Positions 49,085-60,700 of a stretch of 64,000 bases of DNA are shown one piece after another. Every line of letters begins with the position of its first letter. The stretch's first letter is position 1. The translations under genes were made by a program, and so were the position numbers. The DNA is from Artemisia argyi (lineage: Eukaryota > Streptophyta > Magnoliopsida > Asterales > Asteraceae): positions 107,284,463-107,348,462 of the forward strand of contig CM060708.1 in the NCBI GenBank assembly GCA_030686995.1, read 5' to 3'. The notes below the pieces were generated by a model. It made no database searches, was not told where the DNA came from, and worked only from the letters and a program-made list of their open reading frames with translations.

Positions 49085-49470
49085 TAGAAAAGTATTGATA
49101 ATTTTCGATAAGTGCAAATTTTCGAGAAATCTTGCACAAAATTATCGAAAATACTTGGCAAAAATTTTCGAGATCTTCTTTGTTGAAATTTTCGAAAAAG
49201 TTTCTCTGCCAATTGCTTTCAAAAATTTTATTGCAAACGAGCAAATTTTCGAGATTGGACAATTTTCGAAAACTTGGACAATTTTTCGCAAACCTGAAAT
49301 TTTCGAAAACTTGGACAAAATTTCGCATACTTGAAATTTTCGAGAACTTGAACATAAGTTTCGAAAACCTGGACAAAGTTTCGCAAAATTGAAATTTTCG
49401 AGATCTTGGAAAAACTTTCGCAAACTTGAAATTTTCGAAAACTTGGAACTTGGACATATCTCGAGAACTT
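49085..49470 (+). promoter_or_regulatory. TTCGAA/TTCGAGAA-rich leader of element B
   Basis: Tandem-like units such as GAAATTTTCGAAAACTTGG and ACTTTCGCAAACTTGAAATT fill the leader between PBS and gag. TTCGAA is self-complementary and TTCGAGAA has the TTCnnGAA form of heat-shock-element half-pairs. The same style of leader occurs in A and C. Confidence 0.6.
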
Positions 49471-49582
49471 GGGAATTCTCCGAAGAAGATATTATTGAAA
49501 TCTTGTAACAACTTACTCTAAACCCTACTCCTATTTCATTGGAACGATCCAAGAATCAACGTTATCCATCTACACTTCATCA

Positions 49583-52156
49583 ATGGCAACTCAGCAAGAC
49601 ATTCATGCAGCCGGTGCGGAAAACCGACCTCCAATGCTTGAAAAAGGTGGATATCTCCCATGGACAAGCCGTATGCTTCGTTACATCAAAACAAAGGATA
49701 CCGGGCACCTAATGATCAAATCCATAGAAAACGGTCCATTTCAGCCAAGACAAGTTCAAATTCAAGGTAATCCAAATACCACACCTCCTACTGAACCAGT
49801 AGTGCGTATACAAACAGAAGCAGATTACACTGATGAAGACAAGGCGCAGATCAAAGCTGATGATATGGCAATGCATTTAATCCAACTTGGATTACCACGG
49901 GAGATCTTTGCTGCGGTCGACAGCTGTGAACGTGCTTATGCTATGTGGGAACGTGTTAGAGGAATATGTCATGGAACAGAAATTGGACAACAAGATGTTG
50001 AGAACAAACTTCTTACTGAATGGGAGAACTTTACATCCACTAAAGGTGAACAGATTGAATCTTACTACACAAGGTTTTGCACTTTGATGAATGAGTTAAT
50101 CAGAAACAAGTTGACACCACGAGCAATTGCAACAAACATCAAATTCCTCAATAACCTTCCAAAAGAATGGGGTCGTTATGTTACAATTGTCAATCAAACA
50201 AAGGACTTACATCAGGTGAATTATGATCAACTCTATGACTTTCTGAAGCAAAACCAACCTGAGGCTAATGAAGTTAGGAAAGAAAGATTGGCAAAGAATC
50301 ATGATCCTCTCGCACTAATTGCTAATACACCAACACCTTTACAAGTGAACACACAACAACCATCATCATCTTCCACTCAAAACTACATGCAACCATCATA
50401 CATTCAACAACCAACACCGGTCTACCAACAACAGTTCTACCCACAGCAACAACCACATGTTATTCCACAACAGCAATACCCACAATTTGAAGACCCAGAA
50501 TTCACTAAAAATGATGAAGCTTCTGCAACATTGACTCAAGCGTTTGCTTTTCTGTCAAAGGCATTCCAAGGACGCTATTCTACACCAACAAACAACAACC
50601 AAAGGATTTCATCGAATACTCGCAACAGGCAGATCGCTCAACCGAGTTTCAATATGGGCAACGGAGGCCAAATGGTTGGAGTTTATGGGAATCAGCAAGG
50701 ATATGCTACGGGATTTAATATGGGCAATCAGAATATGCAGAATGCAGGTCAGTATACAGGGAATCAATATGGTCAGAATGCAGGGAATTAGTTGGGTCAG
50801 TTTGTTGGAAATCAGAGGGGTCAGAATGTTGGTAATCATGCAATGGGTAATCAGAATAGAAATGCTGCAGCTCCAGTAGTTGGGAATTTGGGAAATATGA
50901 ATCAGGGTAATCCGGTAAAGTGTTTCAACTGCCAGGGTGTAGGTCATATGGCAAGGAACTGTCCTACTAAGCCAAACAAGAAAGATCTAGCGTACTTGCA
51001 GAAAGCAGTGATGTTGGCACAAAAGGCAGAGGCAGGATTTCAGTTGAACGCAGAGGAGAATGACTTTATGGCTCTTATGGATGACATGGAAGACAGAGAG
51101 GATATCGATGCGAACTGCATATTCATGGCGAATCTTCAGGAAGCTAAGTATGACACGGATTCTGACACACTTCCTGTTTATGATACCAATGCACCATCTG
51201 GGGTATCTAACTTCAACACATGTCACAATAATGATATATTTGATATGTCTCCTCATGAGGAACAACATTCTGAGAAGCTAGCACCCACTTATGATACATA
51301 CCTGGACACACCAAGTAGTAGCAATACTCCTTCAGCGACTCCAGATGTGAATCATAATGGAGGCTTCGTTTCACAGCATGCTGAGAATGATGAGGAAACA
51401 CGTGCTTTGTTTGAATCATTATTGAATAATTGTCGTATTGAAATTGAGAATGTGCAAAAGGTCAATCGCGATGTTAAGGCCGCGAATGTTAAATTGACCG
51501 CTGAGCTTGAGAGTTACAAATCAACCGTTAAAGCTTTTGAATTTCATAACAAAAGATTGTGTGAATTAGAAACTGGTTATCAAAATTCCGTTTCAGAGAA
51601 ACAACAATTGCAACTCAAGTTTGATACACTTGATGTTAATTCTTTCAAAAAGATAAAATCTTTAAACGTGGAAATTTCTGATTTACAAAACCAACTTTCT
51701 AAACAAAAAATAGCTTATACCAATCTTGAAAAAGAAATGGATGAGTTGAAAAAGGATTTTGCAAAGAAAGAAGACAAACTTTTGGAAGAAATCGTAGAGT
51801 CAGAACACATGATTGCTCATTTAGAAGAATTAGTGGTTAAGTCGGGTCAGTCGAGTCAAACAATGAAAATGATTTCAAATCAAATTAATCCGATTTACCA
51901 TACGAAACATAAAATGGCTCTTGGTAACAACACCCCTTGTAATCTCAAGAAAGCTCAGCAAGAACATAATGTTTTGTACAATGGTAATGTGATTTACACC
52001 AAACATGATCCTCCCATCGTTTGGGATTCTGTGCTAACGCTTGAACATGTCGAAGAGAGCATAAATAAAATGAAACAAAAGGATTTGAAACCCATTGATT
52101 ACAACAAATTGAACAAACTTTCGGGAATCATTTTTGTACTTGGCAAGATTGTCTGA
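49583..52156 (+). pseudogene. Element B gag with one stop, truncated
   Basis: Starts MATQQDIHAAGAENRPPMLE. The gag core runs to about codon 230 (YYTRFCTLMNELIRNKLTPR), then a Gln/Pro-rich stretch. A Gly/Asn/Gln repeat (GNQxGQ) is interrupted by TAG at 50789-50791 where neighbouring units have CAG. After the stop the same frame continues through the CCHC knuckle CFNCQGVGHMARNCPTKP (about 50925-50980) and a long coiled coil (LEKEMDELKKDFAKKEDKLL). It ends at 52156, where the last eight or so residues no longer match element A. Apart from the stop the frame is clean, so this copy is much younger than A. Confidence 0.92.
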
Positions 52157-52158
52157 AT

Positions 52159-52465
52159 TGTAGGACCGAAAATATAGATGATTTATGTGGTTCGGGAGGT
52201 CTAGGTTGATGATTAAAGATGAAATCCATATTTAGTTTTAGAGAGAGAAAGTAGAGAGAGGGTGGAGAAAATAAATAATATTAAGATGAAAGTAAAGATA
52301 CACAATTTCCCACACCCCTCATGGAGAGTCATGAGGGGTATTTATAGGCTCTACACATCACAACTTTGCCTAGTTAACATAAGTAGTCCCTATTGGCACA
52401 ACTTGTTACATATCTAGTCCATTTCACGTATGTGACGTTATCTTTATAAAATAGCGAGGCTAACA
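52159..52465 (-). repeat. 3' LTR of element C
   Basis: 307 bp, plus strand from TGTAGGACCGAAAATA to GAGGCTAACA. It pairs with 54895-55201. The terminal base abuts truncated element B directly. Confidence 0.93.
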
Positions 52466-53295
52466 ATCTCCCTCCAAGATATCGTCACACGTGAATGGTT
52501 ACAATGAGACCTATAAATACATTAACAATGTAAAATTACAACAGTAGTAAACTATGTTGACGTTGTTGAAGCGCAGAGTCTCTGTAGTCTAGATACTGAA
52601 GCAGACTTGAAGTTCTCTCTTCCGACGATCTCAGCGTACTGACTGCAAAGGTCTTTTTAGCTCTTTTGTAGCTCTGAACTTCAACTGTAATGGTCTAGTT
52701 AGGTTATTACTCCCCCCTAACTAGTGAGCCTTTATTCTTTTTCCTGCTCCTTCCTGAACCGACAACTCTCTTTTCATCACGCAACGGATAAAGTAGATTC
52801 ATTAGTGTAGGCACATGGTTGTCATTCAGGGAGCATCTTGACAGTATAACTCACATAACATTGCACAGAAGGTTGGTAATACGCTCCGATGTACACACCA
52901 TTAGTACTTCTTCGGTTCCAGTGTAAGCACAATTCCCTCGAACAACCAACGTACTAGAGATGAAACACTACTTCTTTTGGCATGTTCTTCTCCCTCCTGA
53001 TGGTTGCGATTTATCGAAATCATCATACTATTGTGTGTACATGTCAAAATTACCCGTACTTTACACTTCTGATGCAATATAGATAGACCGTGTAAGCATA
53101 ATTTGTGAGTATATGTCGCAAAAATACTCTCAATACTATTCTCTCAAATCAACCGTTAAACGAACCTCCTTGTAATTCATCGGCTACTAGTAATGACCAC
53201 ATATTGAGATAACCCGATATAACCAGCTTGAAAACAAAGTAAACATTCCATCTTGTGACTTAATGCTTGTACGATAGATGTGATTTAATACCTAT

Positions 53296-53445
53296 ACTGA
53301 GCACTACAACGTAACTCCTTTAAGTATGAGGTTGCACGAAATATTCGCCACTTGAACAATCCACTACTTCGTGTGACACTGAGTACTACAACGTAACTCC
53401 TTTAAGTGATAGCTATACTGTGAGCACTACAACGTAACTCCTTAC
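53296..53445 (-). repeat. Three copies of a motif shared with element D
   Basis: Copies at 53296-53324, 53378-53413 and 53418-53445 carry CACTACAACGTAACTCC with variable flanks (the middle copy has GTACTACAACG). The middle copy matches 24609-24644 of element D over 36 bp with one difference, and both are in sense orientation of their element. Confidence 0.85.
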
Positions 53446-54239
53446 ATCAGTAATAACTAGATTGTCAAGACCGAATTTTTTAATTTACGCAGACAAGTTA
53501 TCTTCAAAAGTCGTGCATCCAACCACCCCTAGACTTTGAGATAAATAGGTACACTTGATGAAATTCCATTTCAAAGTCAAATCGATAATACCATACACGA
53601 ACTCCGTAGTCATTTTCTTGTCGAACCATAACAATTCTAGCCGTGAATATATGTATCCCCGTGAAATTTAAACGCCAAAATACCATTCTTAGACCAAATG
53701 ATATAAAATGTGTGTATCTAAAAATAAATTCAGACACCACAATTTAATAGTCCAATCATTCGTATGTGATAAGCCCAAATATATGCGTGTGGTATGCGTG
53801 TAGCCCACAAACATTTCGGTTCTAGCCCATCACAAGAAATAGCATCCGATCCAACTAAACAAAATGAAAACCAATGGAGTTATAAGAACAGATACATCAC
53901 ATTAGACCTAAACCTAAACACATGTATCTGTTTTACTCCGCCCCCTCCTAAACCACTTCTCTCCCAACACAGATTTAATCTCATCTCAAAATATGTCAAA
54001 TGACCCACGAATGCAATCTCTCATCAACAAGTCCATTGTAATTCTCTATGCTCGTAAACCACTAACACTTATTGGTTCTTCAAGATCATGAGAATGGTCT
54101 TGGGTAGGTGTTAATGTGACTTGTGTTTTTCGTTGTCGAGGGGTTTAGGATAGGTGATGTTGGTTTTGTTTATAGTATGTGAATGAAGTCCAAATGATTT
54201 TGGTATTATGGTTTGTGGTCAAAGTCTTTTCTTCTCTTC

Positions 54240-54540
54240 TCGAAAGTTTACAAAAGATTTCGAAAGTTTGCACTTTTGTGATTTCGAAAGTTTTTACAAA
54301 AATTTCGAAACTTAGTAACCTGTGCTTGCGAAACTTTGAAGTCTTTTATCGAGAATACGTTGCATCTTTCGAGAACCTGAATTTTTCGAAACTTTTGTTT
54401 TTTTCGAAAACTATGACACTTTGTGGAGAATACAATTTTATTGAGAATCAGATTTTCGAGAACCACTTATTTATCGAGAACTTGATTATCGAGAAAACAG
54501 GGTAAAGTGTTCTCGAAAACAGTACATATCGAGAACCTCT
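54240..54540 (-). promoter_or_regulatory. TTCGAA-rich leader of element C
   Basis: TTTCGAAAGTTT, ATTTCGAAACTT, TTCGAGAACC and ATCGAGAAC words occur about fifteen times in 300 bp, some 340 bp downstream of the PBS in element orientation. Confidence 0.6.
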
Positions 54541-54880
54541 TATACAAGAGATTCCGATTTTTCCAGCGATGATTTCCCAGATTCTGATGAGTTTTCTGGT
54601 GATATTCGACCTATATACCGACCACAGTATTCACGGTAATGGACAAAACAAGTCAAAAATTGATATTTGTGGCATAACCTGTTATCTTGGACTAAAGAAA
54701 AGACACAAGAAAACATTTGACATTTTGACCATATTTCGGATACAAAAACTTTAATGAAAACTGTTACGAAGCTTTTATCCATAGAAGATGAAAAAAAAAA
54801 TTTCTCAGATTCAAAAATACGGACAAAAGTAGCTTCAAAAACAATATACGAACCACAAAAATCCACAAGTAATAACCTGA

Positions 54881-54892
54881 GCTCTGATACCA
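54881..54892 (-). other. Primer-binding site of element C
   Basis: The minus strand reads TGGTATCAGAGC, a perfect initiator-Met tRNA 3'-end complement, two bases after the LTR end. Confidence 0.9.
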
Positions 54893-54894
54893 AT

Positions 54895-55201
54895 TGTAGG
54901 ACCGAAAATATAGATGATTTATGTGGTTCGGGAGGTCTAGGTTGATGATTAAAGATGAAATCCATATTTAGTTTTAGAGAGAGAAAGTAGAGAGGGGGTG
55001 GAGAAAATGAATAATATTAAGATGAAAGTAAAGATACACAATTTCCCACACCCCTCATGGAGAGTCATGAGGGGTATTTATAGGCTCTACACATCACAAG
55101 TTTGCCTAGTTAACATAAGTAGTCCCTATTGGCACAACTTGTTACATATCTAGTCCATTTCACGTATGTGACGTTATCTTTATAAAATAGCGAGGCTAAC
55201 A
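54895..55201 (-). repeat. 5' LTR of element C
   Basis: 307 bp. It matches 52159-52465 with three differences. The outer edge is followed by ttgag, the second copy of the TSD that also precedes element B at 48141. Confidence 0.93.
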
Positions 55202-55380
55202 TTGAGTTTGTGACCTTTTTAATTGAAAAAGAGTGACCAAAACCCCGAATATGTTTGACAAATTAGGCACGAGTTTTATTGGATTAGTCAGTATCAGTGA
55301 GCGTAAACACCTTATAGTCACACGAATGTTTTTTGAGAGTAACTATTGTTCGTCCTTTGGCCACATAAATATATAATATA

Positions 55381-56820
55381 TGTGACATTTGAGATGATTC
55401 TTTCTAGTAAATGTGTATTTTATGTGACTAGTTCCTGTCATGTGGCCACATGAACAATAAATGTGATGGTTGTGATGATTTAGTCACACAATGGGTGTTG
55501 TTATTTTGGAGTTAGTCACATACAATTTAAAACAAAGTGGCCAAAAGTGTTAATAAGTGTGACCATATGCTATTTAAAGTGAAGAAATGTGTATTTTGTG
55601 TGACTATTGATCATCCAATGGCCAGATGAATTTTATGTTTGTGTGGCCTTTTGTAATATTTAGTCACGCAAAGCATGTTTGTTTTGGGTATTTAGTCACA
55701 TACAATTAAGTAAACAGTGGCCAAAAGTGTTAATAAGTGTGACCATATGCTGTTTAAAGTGAAGAAATGTGTATTTTTTGTGACTATTGATCATCCAATG
55801 GCCACATGAATTTTATGTTTGTGTGGCCTTTTGTAATATTTAGTCACACAAAGCATGTTTGTTTTGGGTATTTAGTCGCATACAATTAAGTAAACAGTGG
55901 CCAAAAGTGTTAATAAATGTGACCATATGCTGTTTAAAGTGAAGAAATGTATATTTTGTGTGACTATTGATCATCTAATGGCCATATGAATTTTATGTTG
56001 GTGTGGCCTTTTGTAATATTTAATCACACAAAGCATGTTTGTTTTGGGTATTTAGTCACATATAATTAAGTAAACAGTGGCCAAAAGTGTTAATAAGTGT
56101 TACCATATGCTGTTTAAAGTGAAGAAATGTGTATTTTGTGTGACTATTGATCATCCAATGGCCACGTGAATTTTATGTTTGTGTGGCCTTTTGTAATATT
56201 TAGTCACACAAAGCATGTTTATTTTAGGTATTTAGTCATATACAATTTAGGAAACAGTGGCCAAAAGTGTTAATAAGTGTGATCATATGCTGTTTAAAGT
56301 GAAGAAATGTGTATTTTATGTGACTATTGATCATCCAATGACCACTTGAATTTTATGTTTGTATGGCATTTTGTAATATTTAGTCACAAAAACCATGTTT
56401 GTTTTGGGTATTTAGTCATATACAATTTAGGAAACAGTGGCCAAAAGTGATAATAAGTGTGACCATATGCTGTTTAAAGTGAAAAAATATGTATTTTGTA
56501 TGACTATTGATCATCCAATGGCCACATGAATTTTATGTTTTTGTGGCATTTTGTAATATTTAGTCACACAATGCATGTTTGTTTTGGGTATATAGTCACA
56601 TACAATTAAGCAAACAGTGGCCAAAAGTGTTAATAAGTGTGACCATATGCTGTTTAAAGTGAAGAAATGTGTATTTTGTTTCACTATAGAACATACAATA
56701 GCCACGTGAATTTTATGTTTGTGTGGCATTTTGTAATATTTAGTCACACAACGAGTAAAGCAAATAGTGACCAAAACTGTTAATAAGTGTGACTATATAC
56801 ATCTTTTAGTCACATTTAAG
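55381..56820. repeat. 180-bp tandem repeat array, about seven to eight units
   Basis: ACCATATGCT recurs at 55562, 55742, 55922, 56102, 56462 and 56642, with ATCATATGCT at 56282. The spacing is an exact 180 bp. Units share TGACTATTGATCATCCAATG, GTGGCCTTTTGTAATATTTA and GTCACATACAATT. The outermost units (55381-55560 and after 56740) are diverged. Each unit carries several GTCACA/TGTGAC words. The minus-strand frame 56511-56774 is a translation of the array, not a gene. Confidence 0.95.
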
Positions 56821-57125
56821 AAATCAATATATATCAAAACAAATCCAAATGTATTTCAAAACAAATTCAAATACAATAAAATTGTAAATATAAAATTCGT
56901 ATATAACTCTATACCCTAGGACCTCCTTTTATACACAAAGGAGTCCTAGTCGGCTTACAATATTTTCATAAGTATCTATAATATTTTTCATAAACAACTA
57001 ATACATATCATACTATACAAGCAATACTAACTATATGAAACAACAATACTAACTTATAACTAGCAGTTGTAACTAAAACATTAGAAGTATTAACTTCGAG
57101 CAGTCTTCACTTTATACTAGTAGTA
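56821..57125. other. Non-coding spacer
   Basis: AT-rich. A short inverted pair (TAGGACCTCCTTTT and AAAGGAGTCCTA) occurs at about 56926-56959. No gene. Confidence 0.4.
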
Positions 57126-57717
57126 CTAACTTTCACTAGCAGCACTAACTTTTGTACTAATCTCATCATCTGAATATATTCTCCGTCTCTGTTTTAAGTA
57201 GAAAAGACAAAAGTTAGAAGCACATACAATATCCTTTCTTGCCATCAATGACTGTGTTTGGTTTGAATGTGTATGTGCATGTGCTTGCATTTAAGAGATA
57301 AGAAAAATTTACCAAGAGCCAATGGAAAAAGCGGTCTGATGTGTCATCTGCTTTCAAATACCAATTTTGCTGCAGTTGTAGAACAAAACGAGCAGACAGT
57401 TTAGTGTTATTAATATGTATGAATTTAATGGGGATCGCAAATAGTTACAATGATATGGTTAGAAGTTACAGTATTACTAAATGCAAAAAAACATGCACCA
57501 GTCCAGAATAGTAACTAAAACATACAATGGTACAAAAGGTTTGTAAACCAACTTGGTATACCTTATCTTGGAATTCTTCTTCGGCTTCAGAAGATTCAAA
57601 TGCATTGCCTTCATCCCAGCTGGCAGTAGGATGGTTAGTGATTTGCCTCAAACGGTCAGATAATATTAACCAGGTAATGGTCAACAAGTCAAACAGTCTA
57701 AGGCAAATGCTTCCGTG
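57126..57717 (-). pseudogene. Three-exon gene fragment, possibly captured by the CACTA element
   Basis: Minus strand. Exon pieces 57717-57562 (ending SSEAEEEFQDK), 57369-57313 (QNWYLKADDTSDRFFHWLL) and 57188-57126 (RRRIYSDDEISTKVSAASES and stop) join through introns with AG acceptors and GT donors, all in phase 0. That makes a chance arrangement less likely. The upstream part is cut off where retroelement sequence starts at about 57718. I do not recognise the family. It could be a captured host gene or an accessory ORF of the CACTA element. Confidence 0.4.
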
Positions 57718-60700
57718 AAATACAGTGTTTTCCCGGGTCGTAATGTCCCAACGAGGTGTGCGATGTTTTATTATAAACGAATCTGTGATCAGTGAATGTG
57801 AACAGGAAAGGTATAAGTGTATGTGTGTGTGATTACACTAAGGTTTTATAACTTAAAATAACTTAATTAAACTATTTTAACAATTACGTGAAACCTAAAT
57901 ATCTAATACGTATAAACGTACACCAATTTAAAATCAGACGCGACTGTGTACTGAGAAAAAGGTGAGTTTTAAGAAAAATAAACTACAAGGGTTAAAAATG
58001 AAAATTCTATAAACTTAAACTTAAAATAAAATTAAATTAAAAAGAAAACTATATTTTAGATTATTTTATTATTTATTATTAATTATTTAATTAAAAACTA
58101 TTTAATTAAAACTAACTTAAATAAAACTAAAAATAATAAACACTACAAATTAAACTAAAAATTTATAAAAATAATTTCTAAAACTTAAAATAGAACTTGA
58201 AGAAAGTATAAAAAATAAAAATAAATATTTTTGTCTTTTTATGAATTTTCTATTAATTAAAAACTATTTATATTAATTATACTATTTTAAATTACAAATA
58301 ATACTAAACTAACTTAGAAAATTATGAAAAAATTTATAAAACTATTTTATAACTTATAAAAGCCAGAAAAAATATAAAAACTAGGTCTTGCTATATAAAA
58401 ACTAATTATGCTATTTAAAACTTACTTATTAATTAATTACTAATAAAACTATTTTTAATTCTAATAAATACTAAATTAAAAAATAAAAATCTGAGAAAAT
58501 TACTAAAAATACTTTATTCTAAAAGGAAATTATAAAAAATATAAAAACATAACTTACTTAATAAAAATCTAAAAATGAAAATTAAAAGTAAATTAAATTA
58601 AATAGAAACTATCACTTATTTTTATATTGTTTTTTCTTGATTTTTATTTTACAAAACTATATTATATATAAAAACAAGAAACTTTTGTAAAAACAATAAA
58701 TTTCTAGCTTAATAATAAGTACTGTGGAAGCTTATTACTTCCACAGTTGACTTTTGTTGACTGAAGTGGCAAATAAGCTCAAATGAGCTTATGTGGGACC
58801 CACTATGGTATATTCTGGTTCTAATAAGTGAGTTGGACTTGTCAAAGCTTAAATTAGCCAAATAAGCTAAGTAGATAAGCTGATAAGCACAAATAAGCTA
58901 TTCTAAAAACTTAGTTACAACACAGAAATGGGACAAAGTTTATGGCTTATTCTAGGTGGGGTCCACTGGGATTCAGGTCAAACAAAAGGTCAATCCTAAG
59001 AGCCTACTAGGAGGGGGGTTGTAAGAACCTAAGTATGACTAATGGGGCCCACTGAGGTGGTCACAAATCACCACCAAAGTGGTGGTGATGGCTATGGTCT
59101 GCTGGTGCAGGGGAGATACCCAGCCCTGCAAGTATCTTTGAGGGTGTGTGGGGCACAGTGTAAAAATCCTAAAAATATGACAACTATGGGAAATCAAAGA
59201 TGAGCTAGTAAGCTATTAATACAACAAGTTTCAAGTCCTAGAACCAAATCCTAAATTCTAAACAAATCTTTGAAGTTTTGTAAAAATCTGAGAAGTGCAA
59301 TTTGACTTTTTATGAAACTTGGCTATTTTGACTTATGTGAACTTTGATCCTAATTTAACTACTGAGAATGATGTAATATGATAAACTAAGACTAATTTAT
59401 GTAATTATAACCAAGGATAAGCATGTATGGCTGATATGGAGTTGTCAAGTCCACACAGTCAACTGCTTATGATGATCAAATGTGATTTTGACTTTCTCAC
59501 TAATAAGGCCTAAGTATTATGACTATTCTGTGATACTATAACCTAAGCAAACATGTCTGAACTGATTTCAACTTATGAAAACCATACATACACTGAGTAA
59601 CACAGATTTCCAAACACTCCTTAATATGATTGATTACACTACAACTTTTGATTTCTAAACTATAACTACTGATTTTATGACTAAAATAGATTAAGTAGAT
59701 GACAATTACACTATTGGAAGTAAAATTATACTAAAGAAACAATAAAAACTAGATAAGCTAAAAATTGAGATTTAGCTTACAATGGGTGATAAGCTGAGAA
59801 ATGAATGAACCAGTGAACCAACTCATAACCTAGTATCCCCCATAGGATTCTAAACCATGAACAATCCAAATGACACCCTGCTCAATCCTTCTTCATTGAT
59901 TTCCACAAATTTTTGATTTATTTTCTATTTTATTGATTTTTCTTGAATTTTTGCTTTTCTATTCTAAACAGCTAAGTAAGGTTTTATAAAACTTAATAAG
60001 GCTTTGTCAGAGCTTATATAAGTTTATAAATTCAATAACAACAACAATTAACAACATACAAGCTTAGTGAGATTTTTGAGATTTTAATGAAAAATGCATA
60101 AACTGAGACAACAACTGAGACTTGAAATTAATTATTAGAAAAGGTTTACAAGATACTGAATTGACTTAATTGAATGCGTAAAAGCTTAAAATTACACTAA
60201 GAATACCAAGCCACACTATTCGACACTAAAACTAAACTAACTAATCTAATAATTCTTCTCCTCTGCCTCTTTTCCCTTTTGTAGCCATCTTCTGAGTTTG
60301 TGGGACCCACCTTGACAATTCCCACCAATTGTGAGCCCTTGATATGGTCTAATCAATCCAGGCCGTTTAAATATTAAACATGGCGCCAAAGTCTCCACAG
60401 GGAAACGTGGAGGGTTTTACGGGCGTTAAATGGGTTTGGGAGGTAGTGGAGAGTTGGGGGAATTGCGTGGAGAGGTGGGTGATGAGGTGGAAGGCCAGGT
60501 GGAGGGTGGTTTTGAGGTAGAGGTGAGTCTGTGTGGTGGTATGGTTTTGGGAGGGAAAAGGAGAAGGGGTGGTTTGGTTTTGTTGACCGGGTGTTGACCC
60601 TGGAGTGGGCTGGTATTATTTTTGGGCCAAAATCAAAAGGAGTGGGCTTGGTGTGTAACTTGGGTTTTGGTTTTGGTATTAATAATACATAGGTCCGTTT

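Larger units (their letters stand above)
48146..52158 (+). mobile_element. Truncated copia element B (left part of composite)
   Basis: Plus-strand relative of element A: 5' LTR, PBS, leader and gag with coiled coil. It then ends inside the coiled-coil region where element C begins. TSD ttgag lies at 48141-48145 on its left. The matching copy is at the far end of element C (55202-55206). Integrase, RT and the 3' LTR are absent. Confidence 0.9.
52159..55201 (-). mobile_element. Non-autonomous LTR element C (right part of composite)
   Basis: Minus-strand element with 307-bp LTRs at 52159-52465 and 54895-55201 that differ at three positions by eye. The exact Met-tRNA PBS, TGGTATCAGAGC, is the complement of 54881-54892. 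A purine tract (GGAGGGAGAT) abuts the inner edge of the 3' LTR. The leader at 54240-54540 is TTCGAA-rich. The 2.4-kb interior has no gag or pol frame. LTR termini (TGTTAGC and GGTCCTACA) equal those of A and B although LTR interiors differ, suggesting use of the same integrase. No TSD flanks C itself: tgaat on the left and ttgag on the right. Confidence 0.93.
48017..57717. mobile_element. Left part of a CACTA transposon hosting a composite retroelement
   Basis: Begins CACTGGTACAAAAGTGC, a CACTA-type terminus, with possible 3-bp TSD tta before it. Short GTCAC/GTGAC words recur both at 48046-48140 and from 55207 to 56820, fitting subterminal transposase-binding repeats. Removing the retroelement at 48146-55201 joins these two parts at the ttgag TSD. 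A 180-bp tandem array and gene-like exons lie within. The right terminus was not found before retroelement sequence starts at about 57718. No TNP2-type transposase was seen. Confidence 0.5.

Noticed and set aside
49095..49552. Several ORFs on both strands rich in Phe, Lys, Ile and Ser
   Set aside because: They arise from the TTCGAA-rich leader of element B, where stops are rare because of the repeated words.
54540..54965. 141-codon minus-strand ORF
   Set aside because: It spans the LTR, PBS and leader of element C, which must be non-coding for the element's cycle; no similarity to gag.
55381..56820. CRISPR-like array
   Set aside because: The regular 180-bp spacing is of whole repeat units without unique spacers, in a eukaryotic genome; it is an ordinary tandem repeat.
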